Positions 15,848 through 24,411 of a stretch of 64,000 nt of DNA are shown here, piece after piece (the stretch's first letter is position 1; every line of letters begins with the position of its first letter). The stretch covers positions 62,001 to 126,000 of the forward strand of contig NZ_LMRS01000012.1 of NCBI RefSeq assembly GCF_001426195.1, written 5' to 3'. The DNA comes from Sphingomonas sp. Leaf339. Lineage in GTDB: Bacteria; Pseudomonadota; Alphaproteobacteria; Sphingomonadales; Sphingomonadaceae. A program made the position numbers and the translations under genes. The notes below the pieces were generated by a model. The model saw nothing but the letters and a program-made list of their open reading frames with translations. It had not been told where the DNA came from and searched no databases.

Positions 15848-18776
15848 ACGCGGCTTGCGGCTGTTCACAATCCCGGCCCACCGCGCGTTTGCGGATGCCC
15901 TCGTCGCCGGATTGATGCGCGGACGATCGCCCGGCGATCTGGCGCGCGGACTGGTATTATTGCCCAACAATCGCGCCGTCCGGGCCGTCACTGATGCGTT
16001 CGTGCGGGCCAGCGGCGGCGGGTTGATCCTGCCGCGACTGGTTCCTCTCGGCGATCCCGATCTGGGCGAGGCGATCGGTGCCGCGCTCGACGTCGCCGAT
16101 ACCGAAGAACCACCGCCGCCCGCCGTCGCGCCCTATGCGCGCCGCATGATCCTCGCCCGCCTGGTCGCGGAGGAACGCGAGCGTGCCGGCGAGCCCGTAT
16201 CGTCGTCGGAGGCGGTGCGGCTGGCCGGTGAGCTGGCCCGTACGCTCGATCAGTTGCTCGTAGAGGAGGTACCGCCGCACAAGCTGGCCGAACTGGATCT
16301 GGCGCCGGAACTGACCGAACATTGGCGCCGCGCGCTGTCGACCTTTTCGGTGGTGATCGATCGCTGGCCGGGCGAGCTGGCGAAGCTCGGCGCGATCGAT
16401 GCGGCGGATCGCCGGTCGCGGCTGCTCGATCAACTGGAACGGCGCTGGCATGCCGCCCCGCCTGCCGGTTTCGTCTGTGCGGCCGGCGTAACCGATGCGG
16501 CACCCGCTGTTGCCAGATTGCTCCGTTGCGTGGCAGCGATGCCGCAGGGGCAGGTAGTGTTCGCCGATCTCGATCTTGGCATGCCGGACGAGGAATGGGA
16601 CGCCCTCGGCCCCCATCGTCCCGATCCCGACACCGGTTTCATCCGCCGTTCGATCGAAACCCACCCGCAATTCCATCTGAAGGAGATGCTCGATCGCATG
16701 GGTGTCGCCCGTGACGAAGTCGCCCGCTGGCGGGGCGGCGGCGAGGGACCAGATGCCAGCGCCGCTCGTGGCCGCGCGATCGCCAACGCCCTCGCGCCCG
16801 CCGATTTCACTGGCAAATGGACCGACCTCGCTGCTGCCGATCGTCGCCTGTCCGACGTCTCCGCCGCCGAACTGGCTACCCCGGCCGATGAGGCGCAGAC
16901 GATTGCCCTGGCGCTGCGTAGTGCTTTGGAGGAACCCGGCCGCACCGCTGCGCTGGTTACGCCCGATCGCGCACTGGCCCGTCGCGTCGCGGTGCATTGC
17001 AGTCGTTGGGGTATCGAAATCGAGGATACCGCCGGCCGGCCGCTGTCGCTCAACGCCTCGGGTACGCTGTTGCTGGCGCTGGCCGAGGCGGCGGCGCAGC
17101 GTTTCTCGCCGCTGCCGCTGCTGGCGCTGCTCAAGCATCCGCTGGTCCGTGGCGGCAAGGATCGTCTGCCATGGCTGGACGGCGTCCGTGCGCTCGACCG
17201 GGCGTTGCGCGGCCCGCGGCCACCCGCCGGGCTGCATGGTATCGGCACGGTGCTTAAAGGGTATGCGGCGACATTCTGGGAAGAAGTTCGGACACTGCTC
17301 GATCCTCTTGCTGCAATCTTCGATGCCGGCCCCCAACCGCTCGCCGGCTTGGTCGCCACCCTGCGCGAAACTGCCGTCGATCTGTGCGGCGATCCGCTCT
17401 GGTCCGGCCCGGCCGGTCGCGCCGCCGCCGAATTCGTCGCCGATCTGGAGTCCGAGGCTCCCGCCGGCCCGCCACGCGTCGATCCGGCCGAATTGCCAAC
17501 CTTGATGCGGACGCTGCTCGACGAGATCGCCGTCCGTCAGCAGCGCGACTGGCACCCCCGGATCGCGATCTATGGGCTGATCGAGGCGCGGCTCCAGTCC
17601 GCCGACCTGATGATCCTCGGCGGGTTGAACGAGGGCGTCTGGCCCGGTCGCCCCTCGCCCGATCCGTGGCTCGCCCCCCGCATCCGTGCGACGCTGGGTC
17701 TGCCGGGGCTGGAACGCCGGATCGGCATCGCCGCGCATGATTTCGCGCAAGGGCTCGGCGCGCCGCAGGTTCTCGTGACCCGCGCCCGCCGCGATGCGTC
17801 GTCGCCGGCCTTGGCCTCGCGCTTGTGGCTCCGGTTGCAGGCGATGGCCGGCGACCGGTTCGAGCGCGACCATGTGCTGGAGCAACAGGCGCGACTGATC
17901 GACGCCGCATCGGTACCGATGCCGGCCGATCGGCCCGCACCATCGCCGGTCGCCAAGCTGCGTCCGCGCGCCATTTCGGTGACCGAGGTAGACCGGCTGA
18001 AGGCCGATCCTTACTCTTTCTATGCACGTCGCGTGCTGCGCCTGTCGCCGCTCGACCCTGTCGATGCCGATCCAACCGCTGCCTGGCGCGGTACGGCCGT
18101 CCACGCGATCCTGGAAGCATGGTGGAAAGAGGACGCCTGCGCCCCCGACGCCCTCCGCCCCCGCGCCTTGGCGATGCTGGAGCAGGCGGAGGTGCATCCG
18201 TTGCTCCGCGCGCTCTGGCAGCCCCGTCTGCGTGAAGCGATCGACTGGATCGCGGGTCAGGTCACCACCATGGCCGGGGAGGGTCGCAAGGTCCTCGCCG
18301 CCGAGGGGCGCGGCGAGATCGAGATCGCCGGCGTCAAACTTTCTGGCCGCTACGACCGCATCGATCTTCTGCCCGACGGCAAGCTCGCGGTCATCGATTA
18401 CAAGACCGGCAAACCACCATCGGCCGCCGCAGTGCGTGAGGGGTTCAGCCTTCAACTTGGGCTGCTGGGGCTGATCGCCGAACGCGGCGGCTTTGATGAC
18501 GTCCGGGGTGTTGCCGGCGCCTTCGAATACTGGTCGCTCGCCAAGCGCCGCGATGCGTTCGGTTTCATTGAATCGCCCGTCGATCCCGAGGGCAAGCGCG
18601 ACCGGGTCGTCACCGACCGCTTCACCGCCGTCGCCGCGCATAATTTCGCCGAGGTTGCCGGCCTGTGGCTGACCGGCAACGAACCCTTCACCGCCAAGCT
18701 GGTCCCCGAATACGCGCCCTATGCCGATTACGACCAGTTGATGCGCCGCGACGAATGGTACGGTCGTGACCGCTGA
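15840..18776 (+). CDS. addB: double-strand break repair protein AddB (alphaproteobacterial type)
   Basis: Second subunit (978 aa) of the AddAB helicase-nuclease that processes double-strand ends for RecA recombination. The N-terminal part is a UvrD-like fold without a clear Walker A, as is usual for alphaproteobacterial AddB. Blocks GLILPRLVPLGDPDLGEAIG and LMILGGLNEGVWPGRPSPDPW are typical. The C-terminal RecB-like nuclease domain shows GRYDRIDLLPDGKLAVIDYKTGKPP near residues 835-865, with the acidic and lysine catalytic residues present. I do not see the four-cysteine iron-sulphur cluster of Bacillus AddB. The start overlaps murU by 8 nt; the end overlaps addA by 11 nt. Confidence 0.94.
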   Translation: MPERGLRLFTIPAHRAFADALVAGLMRGRSPGDLARGLVLLPNNRAVRAVTDAFVRASGGGLILPRLVPLGDPDLGEAIGAALDVADTEEPPPPAVAPYARRMILARLVAEERERAGEPVSSSEAVRLAGELARTLDQLLVEEVPPHKLAELDLAPELTEHWRRALSTFSVVIDRWPGELAKLGAIDAADRRSRLLDQLERRWHAAPPAGFVCAAGVTDAAPAVARLLRCVAAMPQGQVVFADLDLGMPDEEWDALGPHRPDPDTGFIRRSIETHPQFHLKEMLDRMGVARDEVARWRGGGEGPDASAARGRAIANALAPADFTGKWTDLAAADRRLSDVSAAELATPADEAQTIALALRSALEEPGRTAALVTPDRALARRVAVHCSRWGIEIEDTAGRPLSLNASGTLLLALAEAAAQRFSPLPLLALLKHPLVRGGKDRLPWLDGVRALDRALRGPRPPAGLHGIGTVLKGYAATFWEEVRTLLDPLAAIFDAGPQPLAGLVATLRETAVDLCGDPLWSGPAGRAAAEFVADLESEAPAGPPRVDPAELPTLMRTLLDEIAVRQQRDWHPRIAIYGLIEARLQSADLMILGGLNEGVWPGRPSPDPWLAPRIRATLGLPGLERRIGIAAHDFAQGLGAPQVLVTRARRDASSPALASRLWLRLQAMAGDRFERDHVLEQQARLIDAASVPMPADRPAPSPVAKLRPRAISVTEVDRLKADPYSFYARRVLRLSPLDPVDADPTAAWRGTAVHAILEAWWKEDACAPDALRPRALAMLEQAEVHPLLRALWQPRLREAIDWIAGQVTTMAGEGRKVLAAEGRGEIEIAGVKLSGRYDRIDLLPDGKLAVIDYKTGKPPSAAAVREGFSLQLGLLGLIAERGGFDDVRGVAGAFEYWSLAKRRDAFGFIESPVDPEGKRDRVVTDRFTAVAAHNFAEVAGLWLTGNEPFTAKLVPEYAPYADYDQLMRRDEWYGRDR

Positions 18777-21700
18777 GCTTCGCCCGCTGCCCCGCCTGAA
18801 GGGCGATCAAGCCTATGCCAGCGATCCGCAGGCGCATGTCTGGCTTTCCGCCTCCGCCGGCACTGGCAAGACGCAGGTTCTCTCCGCCCGCGTGTTCCGC
18901 TTGTTGCTCAAGGGTGTCGATCCATCCGCGATCCTGTGCCTCACCTTTACCAAGGCGGGCGCGGCGGAGATGGCGCACCGGGTCAACTCCCGCCTCGCCG
19001 CCTGGGTGCGGATGTCCGCCACCGAGCTGGCCGCCGATCTCCACGCGCTGGGTGAGGATGGCGATCCCGATCAACGCGCCCGCGCCCGTACCTTGTTCGC
19101 CAAGGTGTTGGACGCGCCCGGTGGCGGCCTGCGCGTCCAGACCATTCACGGCTTCTGCCAAGGGCTATTGGCGGCATTTCCGGTCGAGGCGGGGCTGACC
19201 CCCGGCTTCCGTCCGCTCGAAACCCGCGAGGAAGCGGGCCTTGCCCGTGAAGCGCTGGCAACAATGCTGTCGGATGCCGAGCGGGAAGGGCGCGACCGCG
19301 TGGTCGAGACAATCGGCGCGCTCAGTCTGCGGTTGGGCGAGGGCGGTGCGGAGAATTTTCTGCATGCCTGTGCTCGGTCGCTAAAGGCGTTGGAGGCGCT
19401 GCCAGCCGGTATCCAGCCTTGGCTGCGGCGGGCGCTCGACCTGCCGCAGGGCGATGTGACGGAGGCCGTCGCCGCCCGGTGCGAGGCGATGGACGTTGCC
19501 GCCATCCGCCGGATCGCAGCGGCCAATGCCGCTTGGGGTACGGCCACCGGCCTCGCCCATGCCGATATTGTCGCGCGCTGGCTGACCGGCTCGATCGACC
19601 GCCGCATCGCCGCGCTGGATGAACTGGCCACCGTCGTCCTCACCGGCAAGGGCGAGCCGCGCAAGGCATCGCCGAAGCTGGTCGCCGCCGACCCCGATTA
19701 TGTCGAACTCGCCGCCGCACTGGGTGACGAATGCACGGCGCTCGTGTCGCTGACGACGCGGGCGGCGTACGCCGATCTGCTCGCCGCAGGTCTGGATGTT
19801 GGTCGTGAATATGCGCGCGCCTATAATCTCGCCAAGCGCCGGGTCGGCGGCGTCGACTTCGATGATCTGATCCGCACCACGGTCGCGTTGCTCGAACAGC
19901 CCGGCGTCGGCGAGTGGGTGCGGTTCAAGCTCGATCAGGTCACCGAACACGTCCTGATCGACGAGGCGCAGGACACCAATCTCGACCAGTGGCGGATCGT
20001 CGGGGCGCTGGCGGACGAATTCTTCGTCGGTCGCGGCGTGCATGCGCCCTCCACCCGAACGCTGTTCACGGTCGGCGACTGGAAACAGGCGATCTTCGGG
20101 TTTCAGGGCACCAGCCCGCTCAACTTCGCCTGGGCCGAACGCCGGTTCGGGATGCAGGCGCAGGTGGTGGAGGGCGACGAAAACTGGCCCGAGCATGAGC
20201 GCGGCCTGCCGTTCCACCGCCTGTCGCTGACGCATAGTTTCCGCTCGACCCGGCCCATCCTCCGCTTCGTCGATGCCGCCGTCGAAGCGGTGCCCGAACC
20301 TGGGCTCGGTGCGATCGGCGATATCGAAGCGCATGCCAGCGAGGTGCCCGGCTCCGGCAGCGTGACGCTCTGGCCCCCCGTGGTGGCGGGCGGCAGCGAC
20401 GATGACGAGGAAGCCTGGATCACCGACGCCGTCCGGCAACTGGCCGGCGACATCGCCAGGACGATCCGCCGCTGGCTCGACAAAAAGACGATGCTGGGCG
20501 CCAAGGGACGCGAGATGCGGCCCGAGGATATCATGATTCTCGTCAAGCGTCGCGGCGAACTCGCCTCGCTCTTGGTGGCGCGGCTTTATGCGGAGGGCGT
20601 ACCCGTTGCGGGTGTCGACCGCCTGCGTCTCAATGCGCCGCTGGCGGTGCAGGATCTGCTCGCCGCCGTCCGCTTCGTTTTGCAGCCCGACGACGACTTG
20701 TCGCTGGCCAGCCTGCTCGTCTCGCCGTTGATCGGATGGACGCAGGACGAATTGATGGTCGCAGCACCACGGGCTGGCGGCAGCTTGTGGCGGCACCTCG
20801 GCGATACGCAGCCGCCGGAGCGCCTCGCTCCTCTCCGCCGTATCCTTTCGCGCGCCGATTTCACCACGCCATATCAGTTTCTCGAAGAGATGCTGTCCGG
20901 CCCGCTCGATGGCCGGCGCAAGCTCCTCGGCCGACTGGGGGCCGAAGCGCGTGATCCGATCGAGGAATTGCTCAGCGCCGCTTTGGCGTTTGAGAGCACG
21001 ACGACGCCGTCGCTGCAGCGCTTCCTCGACTGGTTCGATCGCGGCGATGTCGAGATCGTCCGTGATCCGTCGGCGCCGCTCGATGCGGTGCGAGTCATGA
21101 CCGCGCACGGCGCCAAGGGATTGCAGGCGCCTGTCGTCATCCTTGCGGACGCCACCGTCGATCCCACCGCCTCACCGCGCTCCGTCCTGCGCTGGGCGCC
21201 GGAGGAGGGGGCCGCACCGATCCCGATCTTCGCGCCGCGTGCTAGCGAACGCGGCGGACCTCTCGATCTGGTGCGCGCCGATGCCGATGCGCGCGAACTG
21301 GAAGAGCATTGGCGACTATTCTACGTCGCGGCCACCCGCGCCGAGGAGCGGCTGGTCATCGCCGGCGCACTGGGGCCGAGGGCGCGGGGCGAGCCGCCCG
21401 CCGCCAGCTGGTACGCCGCCGCCGCCCGCGCGATGACGGCGCTGGGCGTGCCGGCCGGCGAGGGCGAGCGGCTGTATGAGGATGGCACACCCATAGCCGC
21501 CGCTCGCGCCAGACCGCGCGATGTTGAGGTGCCGGTGACGCTCCCCAATTGGGCGACTGTCGCGGCACCCGTCGAGCTGCGACCATCGCGGCCGCTGGCG
21601 CCATCGACACTGGGCGACGATCTGGTGTCCGATCCGCCACCCACCGCCGCGATGCGGGCGGCGGCGGAGCGTGGCCGCCTGCTTCATGCGCTGTTCGAGC

Positions 21701-22167
21701 GATTGCCGGCCGTGGCCGCGCCCGATCGTTCGGCGGCGGCCGACCGCTGGCTGGCTCGCGCCGGCGGCGTCGAAGACCCGGCGATCCGCGCCGATATCGT
21801 CGCGGCCGGCTTGCGGGTGATAGACGATCCCGCCCATGCCGCGCTGTTCGGTCCCGACAGCCTTGCCGAAGCGCCCATCGCCGCGACGATCGACGGCGGA
21901 GTGGTGATCGCCGGCAAGGTCGATCGGCTGCTGATTGGTGACACCATCCGCGTCGTCGATTTCAAGACCGGACGCCGAGTGCCGGATACGCCGCCGGAAT
22001 ACCATCTGCGCCAGATGGCGGGCTATGCCGCTGCCCTGGCCGTGATCTTTCCTGGCCGGCCGATCGAGGCGTCGTTGCTGTACACCGCTGGTCCCCGGCT
22101 GTTCGTGCTGACCGCCGCCGATCTGGCGATGCACAAGCCACGCTATCCCGTCACGGAGCAAAGCTGA
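18766..22167 (+). CDS. addA: double-strand break repair helicase AddA
   Basis: UvrD-family helicase with a C-terminal nuclease, 1133 aa, partner of AddB. Walker A is SASAGTGKTQVLSARV near residues 28-43, then CLTFTKAGAAEMAHRV (motif Ia), DFDDLIRTTVALL, the Walker B block HVLIDEAQDTNLDQW near 395-409, and FTVGDWKQAIFGFQG. The late helicase motif is VRVMTAHGAKGLQAPVVIL near 775. The RecB-like nuclease is GKVDRLLIGDTIRVVDFKTGRR followed by YHLRQMAGYAAAL. The start is GTG at 18766, overlapping addB by 11 nt; no ATG is better placed. All helicase and nuclease motifs appear intact. Confidence 0.96.
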   Translation: MTAELRPLPRLKGDQAYASDPQAHVWLSASAGTGKTQVLSARVFRLLLKGVDPSAILCLTFTKAGAAEMAHRVNSRLAAWVRMSATELAADLHALGEDGDPDQRARARTLFAKVLDAPGGGLRVQTIHGFCQGLLAAFPVEAGLTPGFRPLETREEAGLAREALATMLSDAEREGRDRVVETIGALSLRLGEGGAENFLHACARSLKALEALPAGIQPWLRRALDLPQGDVTEAVAARCEAMDVAAIRRIAAANAAWGTATGLAHADIVARWLTGSIDRRIAALDELATVVLTGKGEPRKASPKLVAADPDYVELAAALGDECTALVSLTTRAAYADLLAAGLDVGREYARAYNLAKRRVGGVDFDDLIRTTVALLEQPGVGEWVRFKLDQVTEHVLIDEAQDTNLDQWRIVGALADEFFVGRGVHAPSTRTLFTVGDWKQAIFGFQGTSPLNFAWAERRFGMQAQVVEGDENWPEHERGLPFHRLSLTHSFRSTRPILRFVDAAVEAVPEPGLGAIGDIEAHASEVPGSGSVTLWPPVVAGGSDDDEEAWITDAVRQLAGDIARTIRRWLDKKTMLGAKGREMRPEDIMILVKRRGELASLLVARLYAEGVPVAGVDRLRLNAPLAVQDLLAAVRFVLQPDDDLSLASLLVSPLIGWTQDELMVAAPRAGGSLWRHLGDTQPPERLAPLRRILSRADFTTPYQFLEEMLSGPLDGRRKLLGRLGAEARDPIEELLSAALAFESTTTPSLQRFLDWFDRGDVEIVRDPSAPLDAVRVMTAHGAKGLQAPVVILADATVDPTASPRSVLRWAPEEGAAPIPIFAPRASERGGPLDLVRADADARELEEHWRLFYVAATRAEERLVIAGALGPRARGEPPAASWYAAAARAMTALGVPAGEGERLYEDGTPIAAARARPRDVEVPVTLPNWATVAAPVELRPSRPLAPSTLGDDLVSDPPPTAAMRAAAERGRLLHALFERLPAVAAPDRSAAADRWLARAGGVEDPAIRADIVAAGLRVIDDPAHAALFGPDSLAEAPIAATIDGGVVIAGKVDRLLIGDTIRVVDFKTGRRVPDTPPEYHLRQMAGYAAALAVIFPGRPIEASLLYTAGPRLFVLTAADLAMHKPRYPVTEQS

Positions 22168-22231
22168 ACCGTCGCGTGTTGAGCGTAGCGATCCGGCACC
22201 CTAAATCGCAGATCGAAGGAGTAATTTTACG

Positions 22232-22555
22232 ATGGCAACCAAGCAGATCACCGACGCGAGCTTCGAGGCCGACGTGCTGAGCGCCGACGGCCCGGTACTC
22301 GTCGATTTCTGGGCCGAGTGGTGCGGCCCGTGCAAGATGATCGGCCCGTCGCTGGAGGAAATCTCCGAGGAACTTGGCGAGCAGGTGACGATCGCCAAGC
22401 TGAATATCGATGAAAATCCCGATGCGCCCGGCAAATATGGCGTTCGGGGTATCCCGACGATGATCCTGTTCAAGGGCGGCGTTCCCGCGGCGACCAAGGT
22501 CGGTGCGGAGCCCAAGGGCCGGCTGAAAGCCTGGCTGCAGGGCGAACTAGCCTGA
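22232..22555 (+). CDS. trxA: thioredoxin
   Basis: Thioredoxin of 107 aa, the general cytoplasmic disulfide reductant. The active site [11 protein letters not shown] sits near residues 27-37, and the cis-proline loop GIPTMILF near 74-81. The N-terminus ([16 protein letters not shown]) has no signal peptide. The ribosome-binding site AAGGAG lies at 22217-22222, 9 nt before the ATG. It lies 64 nt after addA, probably in the same transcription unit or with its own promoter. The addBA-trxA order is, as far as I recall, common in alphaproteobacteria. Confidence 0.97.
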   Translation: MATKQITDASFEADVLSADGPVLVDFWAEWCGPCKMIGPSLEEISEELGEQVTIAKLNIDENPDAPGKYGVRGIPTMILFKGGVPAATKVGAEPKGRLKAWLQGELA

Positions 22556-22559
22556 AGCG

Positions 22560-22588
22560 AAAACGGCGCTGCCTGTGAGGCGGCGCCG
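22560..22588 (-). terminator. terminator between convergent trxA and argJ
   Basis: A 10-bp GC stem (CGGCGCTGCC / GGCGGCGCCG, one wobble pair) has a 5-nt loop. Read on the minus strand it is followed by TTTT (complement of 22560-22563), so it is best as the argJ terminator and may also slow trxA transcription. Confidence 0.7.
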
Positions 22589-22593
22589 CATTC

Positions 22594-23820
22594 TCAGCTC
22601 CGATAATCCGCGTTGATCGAAATATAGCCGTGCGTCAGATCGCACGTCCACACCGTTGCCTTGCCCTCGCCCATGCCAAGATCGACACCGATTTCGATTT
22701 CCTTCCCCTTCAGATGAGCGGCAACCGGCGCTTCGTCATAGCCTGACACGGCCAGCCCGCCCTCAGCGACCTGCGTATCACCGAATTGGATCGCCAGCTT
22801 GTCACGCTCCGCCGGCTCGCCGGCTTTTCCGACTGCCATCACGATGCGGCCCCAATTGGCATCCTCGCCTGCGATCGCGGTCTTCACCAGCGGCGAATTG
22901 GCAATGCTCATGGCGACCCGATGGGCGCTGCGATCGCTGTCAGCGCCCGTGACGGCGATCTCAATGAGCTTAGTCGCTCCTTCGCCGTCGCGCACCACCA
23001 GCAGGGCGAGTTGATGGCAGAGATCGTTCAGCGCCGCGCGGAATGCATCGGCGCCGGTGCTGTCATCATCGATCAGTGTCGCATTGCCCGCCGCCCCGGT
23101 GGCGAACGCCAGCACCGTGTCGCTGGTCGAGGTGTCGCCGTCCACGGTGATGCACGAGAAACTGGGCGCGTTGGCGGCGGTCATTGCGCGTTGCAGGAAG
23201 GCCGGATCGACGGCGGCGTCGGTGAAGATGAAACCAAGCATCGTCGCCATGTCGGGCGCGATCATGCCCGATCCCTTGATAACGCCGACCAGCTTCACCG
23301 TCCGGCCATCGACGATCGCGGTGGTCATGGCACCCTTTGAAAAAGTGTCGGTGGTGCCGATCGTCTCAGCCATCGCCTTCCAGTCGCAAAGCTCGCTGGT
23401 GAATGCGGCCTCCAAGCCGGCCTCTGCCTTGTCGATCGGCAGGGGAACGCCGATCACCCCAGTCGAAGCGACGAAGATGTCCGATGGCTGGCAGCCGGCA
23501 TGGGCGGCGGTGCGGGCGGCGATCGCCTCCACGGCCTGTCGCCCGCGATCGCCGGTGAAGGCGTTGGAGTTGCCGGCATTGACGACCAGCGCCCGCGCCT
23601 GACCCAGCACCAGCGCCTTGCGGCACCATTCGACCTCGGGCGAGGGGCAGCGGCTCTGCGTCAGCACCCCGGCCACCGTCGTCCCCGCCGCCAGCGTGAC
23701 GAAGGTCAGGTCACAGCGATCCCAGGTCTTGTAGCGCGCCCGCGCCACGCGCAGCTCGACGCCGGCGATCGGTGGCATGGCGGGAAAGGTCAGGGCGAGG
23801 GGGGATGCAGGATGGCTCAT
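22594..23820 (-). CDS. argJ: bifunctional glutamate N-acetyltransferase/N-acetylornithine acetyltransferase ArgJ
   Basis: Arginine biosynthesis enzyme of 408 aa that transfers acetyl from N-acetylornithine to glutamate, closing the acetyl cycle. The self-cleavage site is MATMLGFIFTDA near residues 185-196, where the Thr becomes the N-terminal nucleophile of the beta chain. Other family blocks are VVNAGNSNAFTGDRG, FVASTGVIGVPLP and GEDANWGRIVMAVGKAG. The ATG at 23820 (MSHPASPLALTFPAMP) was chosen because family N-termini match here; the same open frame continues upstream to 24345 only because GC-rich DNA lacks stops. Whether this copy is bifunctional or ornithine-only cannot be told by eye. 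Confidence 0.95.
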   Translation of the reverse strand: MSHPASPLALTFPAMPPIAGVELRVARARYKTWDRCDLTFVTLAAGTTVAGVLTQSRCPSPEVEWCRKALVLGQARALVVNAGNSNAFTGDRGRQAVEAIAARTAAHAGCQPSDIFVASTGVIGVPLPIDKAEAGLEAAFTSELCDWKAMAETIGTTDTFSKGAMTTAIVDGRTVKLVGVIKGSGMIAPDMATMLGFIFTDAAVDPAFLQRAMTAANAPSFSCITVDGDTSTSDTVLAFATGAAGNATLIDDDSTGADAFRAALNDLCHQLALLVVRDGEGATKLIEIAVTGADSDRSAHRVAMSIANSPLVKTAIAGEDANWGRIVMAVGKAGEPAERDKLAIQFGDTQVAEGGLAVSGYDEAPVAAHLKGKEIEIGVDLGMGEGKATVWTCDLTHGYISINADYRS

Positions 23821-23926
23821 GACCCTGGTCTTTGCGGCAAGGCAGCGGGCGTGGAAAGTCTCAAAAGTCACACCCTCCCACGCGTGCGATCGGGCGCATG
23901 GGCGCGCATGCTTGTATGCCGGTGTA

Positions 23927-23940
23927 CGGATTATAATCCG
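23927..23940. promoter_or_regulatory. 14-bp palindrome in the argJ upstream region
   Basis: CGGATTATAATCCG is a perfect palindrome with an AT core, 107 nt upstream of argJ (minus) and 130 nt upstream of the small gene before secA (plus). The 249-bp spacer 23821-24069 should hold two divergent promoters. No known operator is recognised, and the palindrome may be chance. Confidence 0.3.
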
Positions 23941-24069
23941 GTCGGGGTGTTTGGATCTCACCCGGCATCGATGACCGATGAGAGGCGTGTAGGACAGGGG
24001 CGGCGATCCATTGCGCCTCGTCATGGCGGGATGGACCTTTAACCCCTTGCTGCTTATGTGCGGACACGC

Positions 24070-24324
24070 ATGAACCTGCTCCTTCTCCTGTCGGCCCTGT
24101 TGTCCGCGATCACCGGTATCGGTGGCAGCGTGCGTGCGCCCGATGCGGTGCAGGTCACGGCGGGGCAGGCCACCGTTGCGGTGGCGCGGTCGATCTGCCC
24201 GCGCTCGGCGCATCGGCCGGTTCAAGGCATCGCGCCGCTGGCCGCGGTGGCGGTCTCCGTCGTGGCGCCGATATGGCCGCTCGCGCCCTTCCGGCCGATT
24301 TGGGCCAGCCGCCGCCGCGAATAG
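24070..24324 (+). CDS. small exported-looking protein upstream of secA, possible secretion-monitor leader
   Basis: Open frame of 84 aa with codon use like its neighbours, not recognised as a named family. Residues 1-20 (MNLLLLLSALLSAITGIGGS) look like a short signal peptide or membrane anchor. The rest contains a second hydrophobic stretch near 52-69 (GIAPLAAVAVSVVAPIWP) and ends in a Pro/Trp/Arg-rich tail (APFRPIWASRRRE). It stops 87 nt before secA on the same strand. That arrangement recalls SecM upstream of secA in gammaproteobacteria, where a stalling nascent exported peptide controls secA translation. No SecM arrest motif is present, so the role is a hypothesis. The ribosome-binding site is weak; a GTG at 24058 is an alternative start. 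Confidence 0.6.
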   Translation: MNLLLLLSALLSAITGIGGSVRAPDAVQVTAGQATVAVARSICPRSAHRPVQGIAPLAAVAVSVVAPIWPLAPFRPIWASRRRE

Positions 24325-24364
24325 CCGGGCCGCCGCCCGATCCAACGCCCTTTACCGGCGCGGG

Positions 24365-24380
24365 ACCGCGATGGCGCGGT
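24365..24380 (+). promoter_or_regulatory. small hairpin in the secA leader
   Basis: ACCGCG-ATGG-CGCGGT forms a perfect 6-bp stem with a 4-nt loop, 32 nt before the secA ATG and 19 nt before its AGGA ribosome-binding site (24399-24402). It could be part of a leader structure that changes when ribosomes pause on the upstream small gene. It is short, and in GC-rich DNA such hairpins arise by chance. Confidence 0.25.
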
Positions 24381-24411
24381 GCCGTGCGCTCTCGTATCAG
24401 GAATTCCGCCC

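Noticed and set aside
15957..18641. 894-codon open frame antisense to addB
   Set aside because: It is a mirror of the addB frame; composition (Arg/Gln/Gly-rich) and absence of motifs show it is a shadow caused by high GC.
19381..21108. 575-codon open frame antisense to addA
   Set aside because: Shadow of addA, no domain recognised.
23821..24345. N-terminal extension of the argJ frame
   Set aside because: The extension has no homology to ArgJ, overlaps the small gene before secA and is just stop-free GC-rich DNA; the family N-terminus starts at 23820.
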